A DNA stretch of 64,000 nt from Ruminococcus flavefaciens FD-1 (GCA_000174895.1 ACOK01000098.1:1-64000); one strand, 5' to 3'. Shown: positions 43,204 to 51,789, counted from the stretch's first letter. The notes: generated by a model from the sequence alone, not told the origin. Numbers and translations are program-made.

Positions 43204-44100
43204 TTATAATCGAGTAATCAATGTTGCAAGTAAATTCGCAGTTAATCCTCCTCCGGCAGTGATAAGAAAATCCCTTAATCCAACTAAACCGGATTTAATA
43301 ATGCTTGGCTTTTTGTCGCAATCTATTTTATCACGAATATCCGACAATAGTTCCAGTGCTGTTTCTATGTCATCTGTTGAAATCTCATTTGTATTTTTTA
43401 TCTCATCAGCAATCTTACTTAATTCATTGCATAAATCTTCTTTTGTAATAGAAACAGTATTATTATTTCCGGCTACTATAGGACTATTGCTTGCAGTTCC
43501 ATTAACGACATTCGTGCTCCCATAATAATTGTTTATAGTCTGCGGAATAGATTTTGCCTGTTCTTTTTCTTTTTCATTGAATGCCATGTTCTCACCTAAA
43601 ATTCCTTCCTTTTCAAGTTTAAGTGTCCATTCAAGCAATGTATTTTTTACTTTTTCGACGATATCTGTAACAGATGCTTTAGAAATATGATAGACAAATT
43701 GTGTTGGAAGTGGATTGTCAAAAATCTTATTAAAACAATCTATTTCTGTGCCGCTGCAACTTATACCTAAAGTGTCACCATTTGAGTTTACTAAAGCAAT
43801 TATTTCAGAAACTGATTGTTTAACACTATGTTCACAGATTTCATTCTCTAATTCTGGGGACGTTATTACGGCTTGAACCCACCCGTAGTGAGGATTTAAA
43901 GCCATTAAAGTTGAGTGGATTTTTCTATAATTCGGACATAAATCCTTAGATTGATACCCATTTAATTCGTTACAAATCCATTTGTCAAACTCTTCAAGCC
44001 CTAACTTGACTGCAATCAAATGGGCTTTTCGGAGTGCGTTTACAATATCGCAATCCTGAGAAATGACTTCTTGCTGTAAATCTAATACTATACTTCCCAA
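43204..44100 (-). CDS. AbiTii-domain abortive-infection-like protein
   Basis: A 298-residue protein whose N terminus (DIVNALRKAHLIAVKLGLEE and FDKWICNELNGY) is typical of the AbiTii domain. The middle has an Asn-rich linker (NNYYGSTNVVNG, then NSPIVAGNNN) and the end a hydrophobic segment (DFLITAGGGLTANLLATL) that may insert in the membrane. It lies between hsdS and hsdR in the same operon. AbiTii is annotated as an abortive infection domain; its mechanism is not established to my knowledge. AT-rich like hsdS. Confidence 0.85.
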   Translation of the reverse strand: MGSIVLDLQQEVISQDCDIVNALRKAHLIAVKLGLEEFDKWICNELNGYQSKDLCPNYRKIHSTLMALNPHYGWVQAVITSPELENEICEHSVKQSVSEIIALVNSNGDTLGISCSGTEIDCFNKIFDNPLPTQFVYHISKASVTDIVEKVKNTLLEWTLKLEKEGILGENMAFNEKEKEQAKSIPQTINNYYGSTNVVNGTASNSPIVAGNNNTVSITKEDLCNELSKIADEIKNTNEISTDDIETALELLSDIRDKIDCDKKPSIIKSGLVGLRDFLITAGGGLTANLLATLITRL

Positions 44101-44151
44101 TGTATGCGACCTCCTTCCTTTATGGAGCGAAAAATGTTTGAAAATGATAAT

Positions 44152-45309
44152 TTAGCGGCTTAAAGATGATATCTGTGATAGCAGGATTCTACTTAATTCT
44201 CGTAGCTTTATAAGTTCTTCATTATTATTCTGAATTCTTTCAAACAGCGGCTTTATCAAATCATCTATTCCATTTCTATATTCTGCCGAAGGATACTTAA
44301 TCTCAAATCCTCTTATATCACTTAGTAAAAGATTTTTCTGTGCAGAACCATGTGCGAACTCAATAATCTTAGATTTATTATATGATAAAGACAAATACAT
44401 AAAAATAGAAGATATTTTTTTAGTGTCTGGTTTTAATATAGCTACACTTTTCTGAAATGTTGTTATATTGGCATAATAACTTGAAGTTATCAGTGCCATT
44501 CTTCCTAAAGTACCACTGTTAGTAAATAAAATATCTCCGACTTCAAGATTTGTTCTTTTATTGGCATCAGAAAAATCTGCTCGGGTAATTTGACGAGCGT
44601 TTTTGTATTCGATACATCCATTTATAATGTCTTTTACACTCACAAAAAAGTATCCTGAATTATCCTCTGATTCACAATCACCGTGTTTTCCGTCTGTAAT
44701 CTGCTTACAAAGACTTCCTAATGGACTTGTTGTTGTTATCTCGCTATTGTCAGCTACTTTATCTTTATAAACCGTCATTAAAGTTGCTTCTAAATTATCA
44801 TTTATCCGCTGTTTCAAAGCAATTCTACGCTTGATAGCATTATACTGTCTCACTAGATTATCTTGATAAGATTTTTCAGGAATCTGTATTTCTAAGTTCA
44901 AAAAAGTATTCCACGAAAAAACAATAGTTGAGCTGCCCCAAGCATGATAATTTGTTTCTCTATCCCATTCTGAACGATTAAAATAAAGCCACAGATATTC
45001 AGGATTTAATATTCTCAGTGCATCATCTTTAACTTTAAAGGCAATATTATTCCAAGATGTTATGTAAGTGTAGTTTGTTTTATTAAATCCCATTCCAAGT
45101 CTAACTCCATGAGTTCGGGGATTATAGACAAAAGTATCAGGCTTTACGATATAGAATTTATTTAGTGCAGTCTGCTGCAAATTTGCTATCGTTGGAATAA
45201 GTCCCTTTTCTATCGTCACTCCTACAATATCATCTAAACCATATTTAAGCTCTGTGTTCTGTTCGGAGATTTCTTCGATTAATTCCGAAAACTTATATTT
45301 CGATTTCAT
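44152..45309 (-). CDS. hsdS: Type I restriction enzyme, specificity subunit
   Basis: A 385-residue HsdS with two target-recognition domains (about 15-150 and 200-340) and helical conserved spacers (QDNLVRQYNAIKRRIALKQR and the C-terminal helix). It sets the bipartite recognition sequence. It overlaps hsdM by 17 bp. More AT-rich than hsdM and hsdR, as expected for a gene that exchanges TRDs. No second hsdS or invertase is adjacent. Confidence 0.95.
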   Translation of the reverse strand: MKSKYKFSELIEEISEQNTELKYGLDDIVGVTIEKGLIPTIANLQQTALNKFYIVKPDTFVYNPRTHGVRLGMGFNKTNYTYITSWNNIAFKVKDDALRILNPEYLWLYFNRSEWDRETNYHAWGSSTIVFSWNTFLNLEIQIPEKSYQDNLVRQYNAIKRRIALKQRINDNLEATLMTVYKDKVADNSEITTTSPLGSLCKQITDGKHGDCESEDNSGYFFVSVKDIINGCIEYKNARQITRADFSDANKRTNLEVGDILFTNSGTLGRMALITSSYYANITTFQKSVAILKPDTKKISSIFMYLSLSYNKSKIIEFAHGSAQKNLLLSDIRGFEIKYPSAEYRNGIDDLIKPLFERIQNNNEELIKLRELSRILLSQISSLSR

Positions 45310-46864
45310 ACCCCAACTCCTTAAACACTTCCAGCAGATCAGCCTTAGACTTTTCTTCTTCGATCAGCAGCTCTTTCAGTTCAGCCTGCAAGCCCTTCAT
45401 CTTGGTATCAAAATCTATGTTTTCATCACGGTTCACGAACTCAATATATCGGCTTGGCACAAGAGTGAAGCCCTTCTCAGCAACTTCATCGTAAGAAGCG
45501 CTGTAACAGAACTCAGGAATATCCTGATAGGTTTCTTCATAGCCTTTCTGCTGCCAAGCGTGGTATGTAGCTGTAACTTTGGCTCTGTCTTCCTCGGTCA
45601 GCTCCACATATTTCTTTTCAAACGGACTGCCCATCTGACGCAGATCCATAAACAGTATTTCACGCTCACGGTCACGATAATGAATAGTCTCGCCGTTTTT
45701 TTCAACATCACGGGCTTTCTTGTTTTTATTCAGTATCCAGAGCGTAACGCTGATGTCTGTTGTGTAGAACAGGCTTCTCGGTAGAATAATAATCGCTTCA
45801 ACAAGGTTGTTGTCAATGAGCTGCTTTCTGATTTTCAGCTCCGTGCCGTCATCAGATAAAGCACCGTTTGCAAGCAGGAAGCCAGCAACACCATTCTGTG
45901 ACAGCTTGGAAACGATATTCAGAATCCAGCCGTAGTTTGCATTACTTGTAGGCGGTACTTCGTAACCGTTCCAACGGGGATCATCGACAAGCTCGTTCTC
46001 AGCTCTCCATTCCTTCTGATTGAATGGAGGATTTGCCATGATGTAATCTGCTTTCAGGTCTTTATGCTGATCGTTAGTAAAGGTGTTCGCAGCCATTTCG
46101 CCCAGGTTAGCAGAAATGCCACGAATAGCAAGGTTCATCTTTGCGAGCTTGAATGTGGTGTTGGTATACTCCTGACCGTAGATAGATACTTTCTTTTTGT
46201 TGCCGCTGTGGGCTTCAACGAATTTTATTGACTGCACGAACATTCCGCCCGAACCGCAACAAGGGTCATACAGTATGCCGTCATATGGCTCTATCAGCTC
46301 GGCAATAAGATTAACGATACATTTCGGAGTATAGAATTCGCCCTTGCCTTTACCTTCTGCGAGAGCAAACTTGCCGAGAAAATACTCATAGATACGCCCG
46401 ATAATATCATTCTCGGAATCATCGGTATTGATTTTATCAATCTCATCAAGCAGCGATGCGAGCTTGCTTGTGTCGATATGCAGACGGGAATAGTAGTTGT
46501 CGGGAAGTGCGCCTTTCAGTGCAGGATTTGTTTTCTCTATCGTAAAGAGCGCGGTATCTATTTTCAGTGCAATATCATCCTGCTTTGCATTTTCCATGAT
46601 AAAGCTCCAACGGCTCTCAGCAGGAAGGTAGAAAACATTATCTTTCGTGTAAAAAGCGATATTATCAACAAACTTATCCCCATATTTCTCAGCAATCATT
46701 TTTCGCTGAGCTTCAAATTTATCACTTGCGAATTTCAGGAAGAACAAGCTCAGAACAACGTGCTTATACTCAGCAGGCTCAACAGAGCCACGGAGCTTGT
46801 CCGCAGATTTCCATAAAGCTTCTTCCATTGAAACAACTTTTTTCGGTTTAGCAGCTTTTGCCAT
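45293..46864 (-). CDS. hsdM: Type I restriction enzyme, methyltransferase subunit
   Basis: A 523-residue N6-adenine methyltransferase: SAM-binding DPCCGSGGMF, catalytic NPPF, preceded by the HsdM N-terminal helical domain and GEFYTPKCIV. First gene of the operon. RBS TGGAGGT. It protects the host and, with HsdS and HsdR, forms the restriction complex. Confidence 0.97.
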   Translation of the reverse strand: MAKAAKPKKVVSMEEALWKSADKLRGSVEPAEYKHVVLSLFFLKFASDKFEAQRKMIAEKYGDKFVDNIAFYTKDNVFYLPAESRWSFIMENAKQDDIALKIDTALFTIEKTNPALKGALPDNYYSRLHIDTSKLASLLDEIDKINTDDSENDIIGRIYEYFLGKFALAEGKGKGEFYTPKCIVNLIAELIEPYDGILYDPCCGSGGMFVQSIKFVEAHSGNKKKVSIYGQEYTNTTFKLAKMNLAIRGISANLGEMAANTFTNDQHKDLKADYIMANPPFNQKEWRAENELVDDPRWNGYEVPPTSNANYGWILNIVSKLSQNGVAGFLLANGALSDDGTELKIRKQLIDNNLVEAIIILPRSLFYTTDISVTLWILNKNKKARDVEKNGETIHYRDREREILFMDLRQMGSPFEKKYVELTEEDRAKVTATYHAWQQKGYEETYQDIPEFCYSASYDEVAEKGFTLVPSRYIEFVNRDENIDFDTKMKGLQAELKELLIEEEKSKADLLEVFKELGYEIEI

Positions 46865-46911
46865 GTTATAACCTCCATGCCCCTCAAATGTTTCAGGGTA
46901 TTATCTTATAT

Positions 46912-46940
46912 ATTATACCACATTTCACCATATTTTGCAA
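46912..46940 (-). promoter_or_regulatory. Promoter of the hsd operon
   Basis: TTGCAA, 17 bases, TATAAT on the minus strand, about 48 bp before hsdM. Confidence 0.75.
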
Positions 46941-47003
46941 TGCCAAACGCTAATAATTTCGCATCTTTTCACAAACAAACGCTCTAAAACTGCGTATCAG
47001 TAA

Positions 47004-47480
47004 TCAAAGCTGACAATCAGATAGATTCCTGACCTGTTTTCCTTGTTTCACAGCATACTGCACAGTTTTATACGCTCCGCCGCTTTTATGCTGAATACAG
47101 CATACGACAAGGTCTGATCGGTCAACCATGCACCTGTTACGGACTTGTATAGCAGACTTGGGGTGAGCTTCGGACGATTCGGCACACACCTCGACCTCAT
47201 CGTAGTAGTCAAGGAACTCCTTTTCGTTGTCACGGTACTCCGCTTTCATATAAGGCAGCATCAGGATAAAATGAGCATTGCCATAGCCATAACTGTGGAT
47301 TGCCCTCTTTATAGCGGCAGAAGCAATAGTATCAAAATCTCCGTCTCTGCCTACCAGAAATTCAACATACTCTTTTTGTACGATAAGGTCATGCAGTAGA
47401 CAGTCAAGATGCTGCTCCACCTCTGGTGCGTTGTCAATGTACCTATGCCCGAAGAAACTGACAGTATAAATGTTTAACAT
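47004..47480 (-). CDS. SLOG-like (YpsA/DUF1273-type) nucleotide-binding protein
   Basis: A 158-residue Rossmann-type protein: VSFFGHRYIDN at the start, a middle strand with FLVGRDGDFDTIASAA, and RNRCMVDRSDLVVCCI near the end, the three landmarks of the YpsA-like branch of the SLOG superfamily. SLOG proteins bind nucleotide-derived ligands, and many occur in antiphage or stress systems. Own promoter with a perfect consensus (47515-47543). Divergent from the small gene at 47604. Confidence 0.8.
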   Translation of the reverse strand: MLNIYTVSFFGHRYIDNAPEVEQHLDCLLHDLIVQKEYVEFLVGRDGDFDTIASAAIKRAIHSYGYGNAHFILMLPYMKAEYRDNEKEFLDYYDEVEVCAESSEAHPKSAIQVRNRCMVDRSDLVVCCIQHKSGGAYKTVQYAVKQGKQVRNLSDCQL

Positions 47481-47514
47481 ATCGGCACACCTCTTTTAAG
47501 TAATTACTACTTTT

Positions 47515-47543
47515 ATTATATCAAGGTGTCAATGTGGTGTCAA
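47515..47543 (-). promoter_or_regulatory. Promoter of the SLOG gene, in a divergent region with repeats
   Basis: TTGACA, 17 bases, TATAAT on the minus strand. TTGACAC occurs twice within it and TTGACA a third time nearby (about 47570), so a repeat-binding regulator could sit here. The small ribbon-helix-helix protein encoded on the other side is a candidate. Confidence 0.7.
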
Positions 47544-47603
47544 GTAGACTGCATACAAATATATGTCAAGGTGGTATCATAATAGTGAAAGAGAGGTATC
47601 GCT

Positions 47604-47795
47604 ATGGCTGTTATAAAATCTCAGTTTACGCTCCGTCTGAATTTGGACGATCATGCAAAAATCAAGAAGATCGCTGAAACCGAAAACCGTTCCATGACAA
47701 ATATGATCGAAACACTCGTCAAGCAAAAGATACAGCAGTATGAAAAAGAAAACGGCGAGATCATTCTCACCGATGAAGATTTATCCGAAGAATAA
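47604..47795 (+). CDS. Ribbon-helix-helix (Arc/MetJ-type) small DNA-binding protein
   Basis: A 63-residue protein with a basic beta strand (SQFTLRLNLDDHAKIKKIAE) followed by two helices, the Arc-like fold, and an acidic tail. RBS GAGAGGT. No toxin gene follows; a terminator ends the unit at 47831. It may be an autoregulator of the divergent promoter region or an orphan antitoxin. Confidence 0.75.
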   Translation: MAVIKSQFTLRLNLDDHAKIKKIAETENRSMTNMIETLVKQKIQQYEKENGEIILTDEDLSEE

Positions 47796-47830
47796 TCCAT
47801 AGCTTCATAAATACGAAAAATAGACAGAAA

Positions 47831-47858
47831 AGCGGTCAGCCTGTGTAGGTTGACCGCT
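47831..47858 (+). terminator. Terminator after the ribbon-helix-helix gene
   Basis: AGCGGTCAGCC pairs with GGTTGACCGCT around a 6-base loop, then TGTTTACGTTT. Confidence 0.75.
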
Positions 47859-47867
47859 TGTTTACGT

Positions 47868-48123
47868 TTATTCACCGACCTGTAAGAACTGCTCTGCTCT
47901 TTTACAACACTCTATCATATTAGTACCCAATATTAGTACCCATATACTGTTTAGCCTTATCATTATTGAGAAGATCAAGAATGAAAGGAATAACAACAAA
48001 CGAGAACATAATATGCATACCGTCTGTTTCTTCTGCATCTGCCGCATTTGCCAATGCTTTAAGTTCATCGGTGCATTCAGGAAACAGTGAATTGAAATCG
48101 GCGTATAGATTATTATAATTCAT
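47868..48123 (-). pseudogene. Small gene truncated by a 13-bp tandem duplication
   Basis: From 48123 the frame encodes MNYNNLYADFNSLFPECTDE onward, 67 residues to a stop at 47920. Just before the stop ATATTAGTACCCA is tandemly duplicated (47917-47929 and 47930-47942). Removing one copy restores a frame that continues MIECCKRAEQFLQVGE to 47868, giving an 80-residue protein. It follows the gene at 48129 by five bases and is the last gene of the DUF4417-nuclease operon. Function unknown. Confidence 0.65.
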
Positions 48124-48128
48124 ATCGT

Positions 48129-48461
48129 TTATGCTTCATCGTTTAATTCGTTATCAATGAGCGTATCAACTTCTGTGTCAATCTCAGAGTACATATCGGT
48201 GAGATTATTAAAGAATTCAATGGAACTAAGTCTCCCGTGTTCATAAAGCTCACATGAGATGCCGGCACTTGTCAGCTTATTGAAAAGCCTTATGATAAGT
48301 GCAAGTCCATTTTCGTCAACCGCATCACACTCAACAATGTATGCGTTCTGCGCAGCTCTGCTTTTGATTTCAGAAATAGACATATTAGTTTCTGCTCTGA
48401 TGATTTTTATTCCCTGAACGGAAACTGCTGTACCAACGATTTTAAGTCCTAATGTATCCAT
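48129..48461 (-). CDS. Small protein downstream of the nuclease-like gene, possible immunity/antitoxin
   Basis: A 110-residue acidic protein (MDTLGLKIVGTAVSVQGIKI), soluble, mixed alpha/beta, acidic end. Start at 48461 with AGGAGG; it follows the nuclease-like gene closely in the same operon. An acidic partner right after a nuclease suggests an inhibitor, but no family is recognised. Confidence 0.7.
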   Translation of the reverse strand: MDTLGLKIVGTAVSVQGIKIIRAETNMSISEIKSRAAQNAYIVECDAVDENGLALIIRLFNKLTSAGISCELYEHGRLSSIEFFNNLTDMYSEIDTEVDTLIDNELNDEA

Positions 48462-48474
48462 ATTAGTTTTCCTC

Positions 48475-49071
48475 CTAAAAATCAATTATGAGAACAATCG
48501 GTTTACCAGCCGAGCTTTTCTTATAGTTTCCTCCGTGCCAGCCCCTAAAATGTTCTCGTGATGTCGCAGGATAAATGATCTCACCCTTATCAGCTAAATG
48601 TGGGTACTTAACAGCACTGTATGAATGGTGACCAATAACATAAAGCCCCTTAAATTTTGGCGTTTCGCCACGGATTATAGCGGCTCGTTGCTCTTTAGTC
48701 CAATTTCGAGTACCTCGCTCTCCTCTGAGCAATCGTTCTCGCTCTTGCCGCCAAAATCTCTTAACGCCCTTTTTCCTTCTCTCTCGGAATCTGACGTTCC
48801 ATTGATATTCTTTGTACTCTTTTTTCGTAGCCTGTCTTGTTTCAACCTTTTTGGCAAGTGCCTTCATTTTCGTTTTACTAAGCTGACGATGCACGGAGGG
48901 GTGTTCTCTTAAATCAAGACCTTTTGCTCTCTCCGATATGGTATTTACAATATGCTCTAATGCTAATCTGCTTTCATTAGAAGATGCTACGAATGTAGCG
49001 TCACTATTTTCAAGCATAAGCTGCGGAGAACCGCTTGTACCATGTGCAAGTCCCGAATTGCCGTGGTTCAT
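48475..49071 (-). CDS. GHH-type HNH/Endo VII-like nuclease candidate
   Basis: A 198-residue very basic protein (RFRERRKKGVKRFWRQERER). The C terminus carries GLYVIGHHSYSAVKYPHLA and then SREHFRGWHGGNYKKSSAG, a His-rich pattern like the GHH/HNH-Endo VII nucleases of polymorphic toxins. There is no signal peptide. Its start overlaps the stop of the DUF4417 gene (ATGA), so translation is coupled. It could be a nuclease effector or a DNA-processing enzyme of the element. Confidence 0.65.
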   Translation of the reverse strand: MNHGNSGLAHGTSGSPQLMLENSDATFVASSNESRLALEHIVNTISERAKGLDLREHPSVHRQLSKTKMKALAKKVETRQATKKEYKEYQWNVRFRERRKKGVKRFWRQERERLLRGERGTRNWTKEQRAAIIRGETPKFKGLYVIGHHSYSAVKYPHLADKGEIIYPATSREHFRGWHGGNYKKSSAGKPIVLIIDF

Positions 49072-49820
49072 GACACCACCGCCTTTCGAGTATGCCTTTC
49101 CTGATACAAGGTCATATTACGATTCTTCAACGTATTATCGGGTATAACGACCTCGATACCTCTTTCGATAGCGTAGGAGAACGTATCAAGTGTAGCATCA
49201 TTGGTACTGCACACATCGTATGCAATGATTGTTTTAAGGTTCGGGAGCTTGTCAACCGTCAATCGGATATTGGCTTTTAACCTCGAATTTTCGGCAGGAT
49301 CGCCCATGTGACCTTTGGTGCTGATAGTCACAACCGAACAATCGCCATATCCGTCAAGTGCAAAATTAGCACTTTCCTCGGTAGGAAATGTAATGTTTGG
49401 AATTACGACTGCACCGACTTCAAACATGAACCAAAGCCCGATAATTCGACCTTTGAACAGCCGATAGTTGTTCTCAATCTTATGAATATCACCAAGCTCC
49501 GAAAAATCGGGGATAATGACATACTTAATGCCTTTGAAACGCTCCTTGAAATACGCCAAGCGTTCCTCGACATTGTAGTAAATAGCCCAATACAGACCGA
49601 ATTTACCGTCAAAATCCTCATCGAACTGAAAGAATGCTACGGCGGTATGCTCCGTCTTGTGATAAAGACTTGTCTGACTATACAGAGCAATATAATCAGG
49701 AAGCACCGATACATTGCAGTTGATAGCAGGCAAATCCATACCACCGCAGGACACCGTTCTGTTCGTCAGCATAAGGTAGTTCAGATTGAGCAGTCGTATT
49801 AAATTGTTGTTTTTCTTCAA
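49068..49820 (-). CDS. DUF4417-like protein
   Basis: A 250-residue protein with the DUF4417 landmarks: VIIPDFSELGD, then AVVIPNITFPTEESANFAL and TISTKGH, and IIAYDV near the end. DUF4417 is found in phages and integrative elements with no known function. I start it at TTG (49820), which has AAAGGAG seven bases before it; the frame opens at 49844. First gene of a four-gene operon with the nuclease-like gene. Confidence 0.75.
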   Translation of the reverse strand: MKKNNNLIRLLNLNYLMLTNRTVSCGGMDLPAINCNVSVLPDYIALYSQTSLYHKTEHTAVAFFQFDEDFDGKFGLYWAIYYNVEERLAYFKERFKGIKYVIIPDFSELGDIHKIENNYRLFKGRIIGLWFMFEVGAVVIPNITFPTEESANFALDGYGDCSVVTISTKGHMGDPAENSRLKANIRLTVDKLPNLKTIIAYDVCSTNDATLDTFSYAIERGIEVVIPDNTLKNRNMTLYQERHTRKAVVS

Positions 49821-49881
49821 AAATATACTCCTTTCTCCTGTCAACAGGGAAACAGATGATAGATTCGTACAATCTGCCGCT

Positions 49882-49992
49882 TGACAAAGGAGAGGGAGTT
49901 ATGATATAATATTCGTGCAACCGTTATGATTATATCATAACACCCTAAAGCGCATTGACTTGTTGTTACCAGCAACTTGTCAATGCGTTTTT
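49882..49992 (+). ncRNA. Predicted small RNA with promoter and terminator
   Basis: On the plus strand: TTGACA (49882-49887), 18 bases, TATAAT (49906-49911); then about 75 bases containing the hairpins GTTATGA-TTATA-TCATAAC (49923-49941) and CGCATTGAC/GTCAATGCG (49951-49987), the latter followed by TTTTT (49988-49992). No reading frame of note. It lies between two minus-strand genes and points the other way. Promoter, two stems and a U-run together suggest a discrete RNA. Confidence 0.6.
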
Positions 49993-50046
49993 CCTTTGTC
50001 TTGATCGTAGTCCATCGGGATCACCTTACCTTTCAATACAGTACAG

Positions 50047-50589
50047 TCATTTTTTCTTCTTGTCTTGCTTTACCCTATACTTCGCAGAGGCTTCTGTTAC
50101 AGGGTATTTCTCCATAATTGCTTTGGCTTTCATGCCGACAGTAGCGTCATATGGAATGGTCAACTCGCCGCAAAGTGCTTTTGCCTGCCATTCAACACTG
50201 CAATACGCAGGGATTTCTTCATCTTTTGCGAGAGTACGGGTTGAAACAGGCGTATAACCAAGATAGAACAGTATCACATGACATATTTCATGACATATGA
50301 AGCACAGAAAAGCTCTGTTGCCGTGATAGCAAGCACCATCATAGACTGTCTGTTTGATCTCGATCATGAATCCGCCTTCGGGCTTTGGATAACACCAGGC
50401 AAAAACATCAGCAGGCAGTTTATCGTCTTCAAGCACAGAATACTCTGTACCTTCAAATATAATACAAGTACGTTCGAGAATTTCAAGAACGGGGAACGGT
50501 TCTGACTCGTTCAGTCCAAAAATCCTTCTAACATATTTGCTGATCTGCCTGATAGCAATTCTGCTTAGGGGTTTGGTCATATAATCCAT
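50047..50589 (-). CDS. ImmA/IrrE-family metallopeptidase
   Basis: A 180-residue protein with the zinc site HEICH near residue 95 and flanking sequences typical of the ImmA/IrrE family. In ICEBs1-like elements ImmA cleaves the XRE repressor ImmR to switch on excision. The start overlaps the stop of the XRE gene (TAATG), so the pair is coupled. Confidence 0.92.
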   Translation of the reverse strand: MDYMTKPLSRIAIRQISKYVRRIFGLNESEPFPVLEILERTCIIFEGTEYSVLEDDKLPADVFAWCYPKPEGGFMIEIKQTVYDGACYHGNRAFLCFICHEICHVILFYLGYTPVSTRTLAKDEEIPAYCSVEWQAKALCGELTIPYDATVGMKAKAIMEKYPVTEASAKYRVKQDKKKK

Positions 50590-50954
50590 TAGTTATTACC
50601 ACTCCTTTTCAGCAGAGCCATGATCTTTTCTGCTGTATCCTCGTCAATTCCATCAAATGAGCGGGCAAATTGCAATGCCACCTCTCTCTGATAGTTTTCT
50701 GACTTGGACAGCGTGATCTTCACCTGATTTCTTGAATTTTCAGCCGCCATCTTCATGTCTGCAATTTCATCATCTGAAAGAGCGTAATGCTCAGCAATGA
50801 TGTCAAACCATTCATCGGGGACATTTTTCCGCCCGTTTTCAACCGCTGATAAAAAAGGAGTAGAGACACCGAGCAGTTTAGCAACATCGCCCATGACCTC
50901 ATGATGCTGAACACGAAGGACTCTCATGAACTCGCCAAATTTAGTATATGTCAT
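50589..50954 (-). CDS. XRE-family repressor, partner of the ImmA-like peptidase
   Basis: A 121-residue protein with an N-terminal helix-turn-helix (HHEVMGDVAKLLGVSTPFLS) and a C-terminal helical extension. Start at 50954 after GGAGG. It probably represses element promoters and is cleaved by the downstream peptidase under stress, by analogy with ImmR/ImmA. Confidence 0.9.
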   Translation of the reverse strand: MTYTKFGEFMRVLRVQHHEVMGDVAKLLGVSTPFLSAVENGRKNVPDEWFDIIAEHYALSDDEIADMKMAAENSRNQVKITLSKSENYQREVALQFARSFDGIDEDTAEKIMALLKRSGNN

Positions 50955-51050
50955 CCTGATACACCTCCTCACCAAATATAATATCACAAATTTACACGTT
51001 TGTCAAGTATCATTTTTAATCTTTTTTAGGTTAACGCCGATAGCGTTATA

Positions 51051-51086
51051 ATGGGCATACTCAAAATAATGATTGAGTATGCCCAT
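51051..51086 (-). terminator. Hairpin after the OB-fold gene, probable terminator
   Basis: A perfect 13-bp stem (ATGGGCATACTCA with its complement) and 10-base loop, 10 bp past the stop of the gene at 51097. The following sequence on the minus strand (TTATAACGC) is only weakly U-rich. Confidence 0.6.
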
Positions 51087-51096
51087 AAATACTATA

Positions 51097-51423
51097 TCAT
51101 AATACAATTCCAGCATCAGCAGTATTCTTATGTCCACCGCCTGAGAAATGTACTTCCTCCACAACGATCTCTGTGGAATTATTTCCAGCATTCCTGAGCG
51201 TACCAACCATAGTAATAGTCTCTCCTTCAGAGAACAGATTACTGATCATTTCGCCGTTTCGGTCATAGGCGATACAGATAAATGTGTCACTCTTAGATGT
51301 ATCAGTCATGTAATGTCTCGGTCGCTCAACTTCGATGCCAAACCTACAATATTGGTTTCCATTGTCTGTTGTAAGTGCAGGCTCGGAAGTGAGCCTGCCT
51401 GTCATCATAATTTTATTCAGCAT
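51097..51423 (-). CDS. SSB-like OB-fold protein
   Basis: A 108-residue protein with the single-stranded DNA-binding protein pattern: LNKIMMTGRLTSEPAL, CRFGIEVERP, FICIAYDRNGEMISN, and GETITMVGTLRN. It lacks the acidic SSB tail, so it is more like element-encoded SSBs. RBS AAGGAGC. Confidence 0.85.
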   Translation of the reverse strand: MLNKIMMTGRLTSEPALTTDNGNQYCRFGIEVERPRHYMTDTSKSDTFICIAYDRNGEMISNLFSEGETITMVGTLRNAGNNSTEIVVEEVHFSGGGHKNTADAGIVL

Positions 51424-51436
51424 ATCAAAGCTCCTT

Positions 51437-51646
51437 TCAGTCCTCATCTGAACACTCATCAAGTCCGTGCATAAGTTGAATATAAACGCACTCCGCACGT
51501 TCATGTTCCTCGCCGTCAGTAGACATCATAAGTTCAAGAAAATACGTCTTCGCTTCCTCATAGTTCGTCCAGACCTCACGTTTGCCGTTGCATATGGTAG
51601 TGACTTTGCGTGACTTCGGCATTGCCAATTCTGAGATTTTCAACAT
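51437..51646 (-). CDS. Small hypothetical protein upstream of the SSB-like gene
   Basis: A 69-residue protein (MLKISELAMPKSRKVTTICN) with acidic end, start at 51646 after TGGAGGT. A promoter TGGACT, 18 bases, TATAAT lies upstream (TATAAT at 51680-51685 on the minus strand), so it and the SSB-like gene can be expressed apart from the ParB-like genes. Family unknown. Confidence 0.7.
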   Translation of the reverse strand: MLKISELAMPKSRKVTTICNGKREVWTNYEEAKTYFLELMMSTDGEEHERAECVYIQLMHGLDECSDED

Positions 51647-51789
51647 AGCTGTGACCTCCATAAGTTTTATTGTAGATACATTATATACCACAGCAAACCA
51701 GGAGTCCAGCTCTGCGGAGAATCTGTAACTATTCTTGTGAAATGCGCAGCAATCATAACACTTTCCCCGGTGCAAAACCACAGTTTCAA

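Noticed and set aside
48675..48857. Alternative frame overlapping the nuclease-like gene
   Set aside because: The GHH-like frame has RBS, coupling with DUF4417 and a motif; the other has none.
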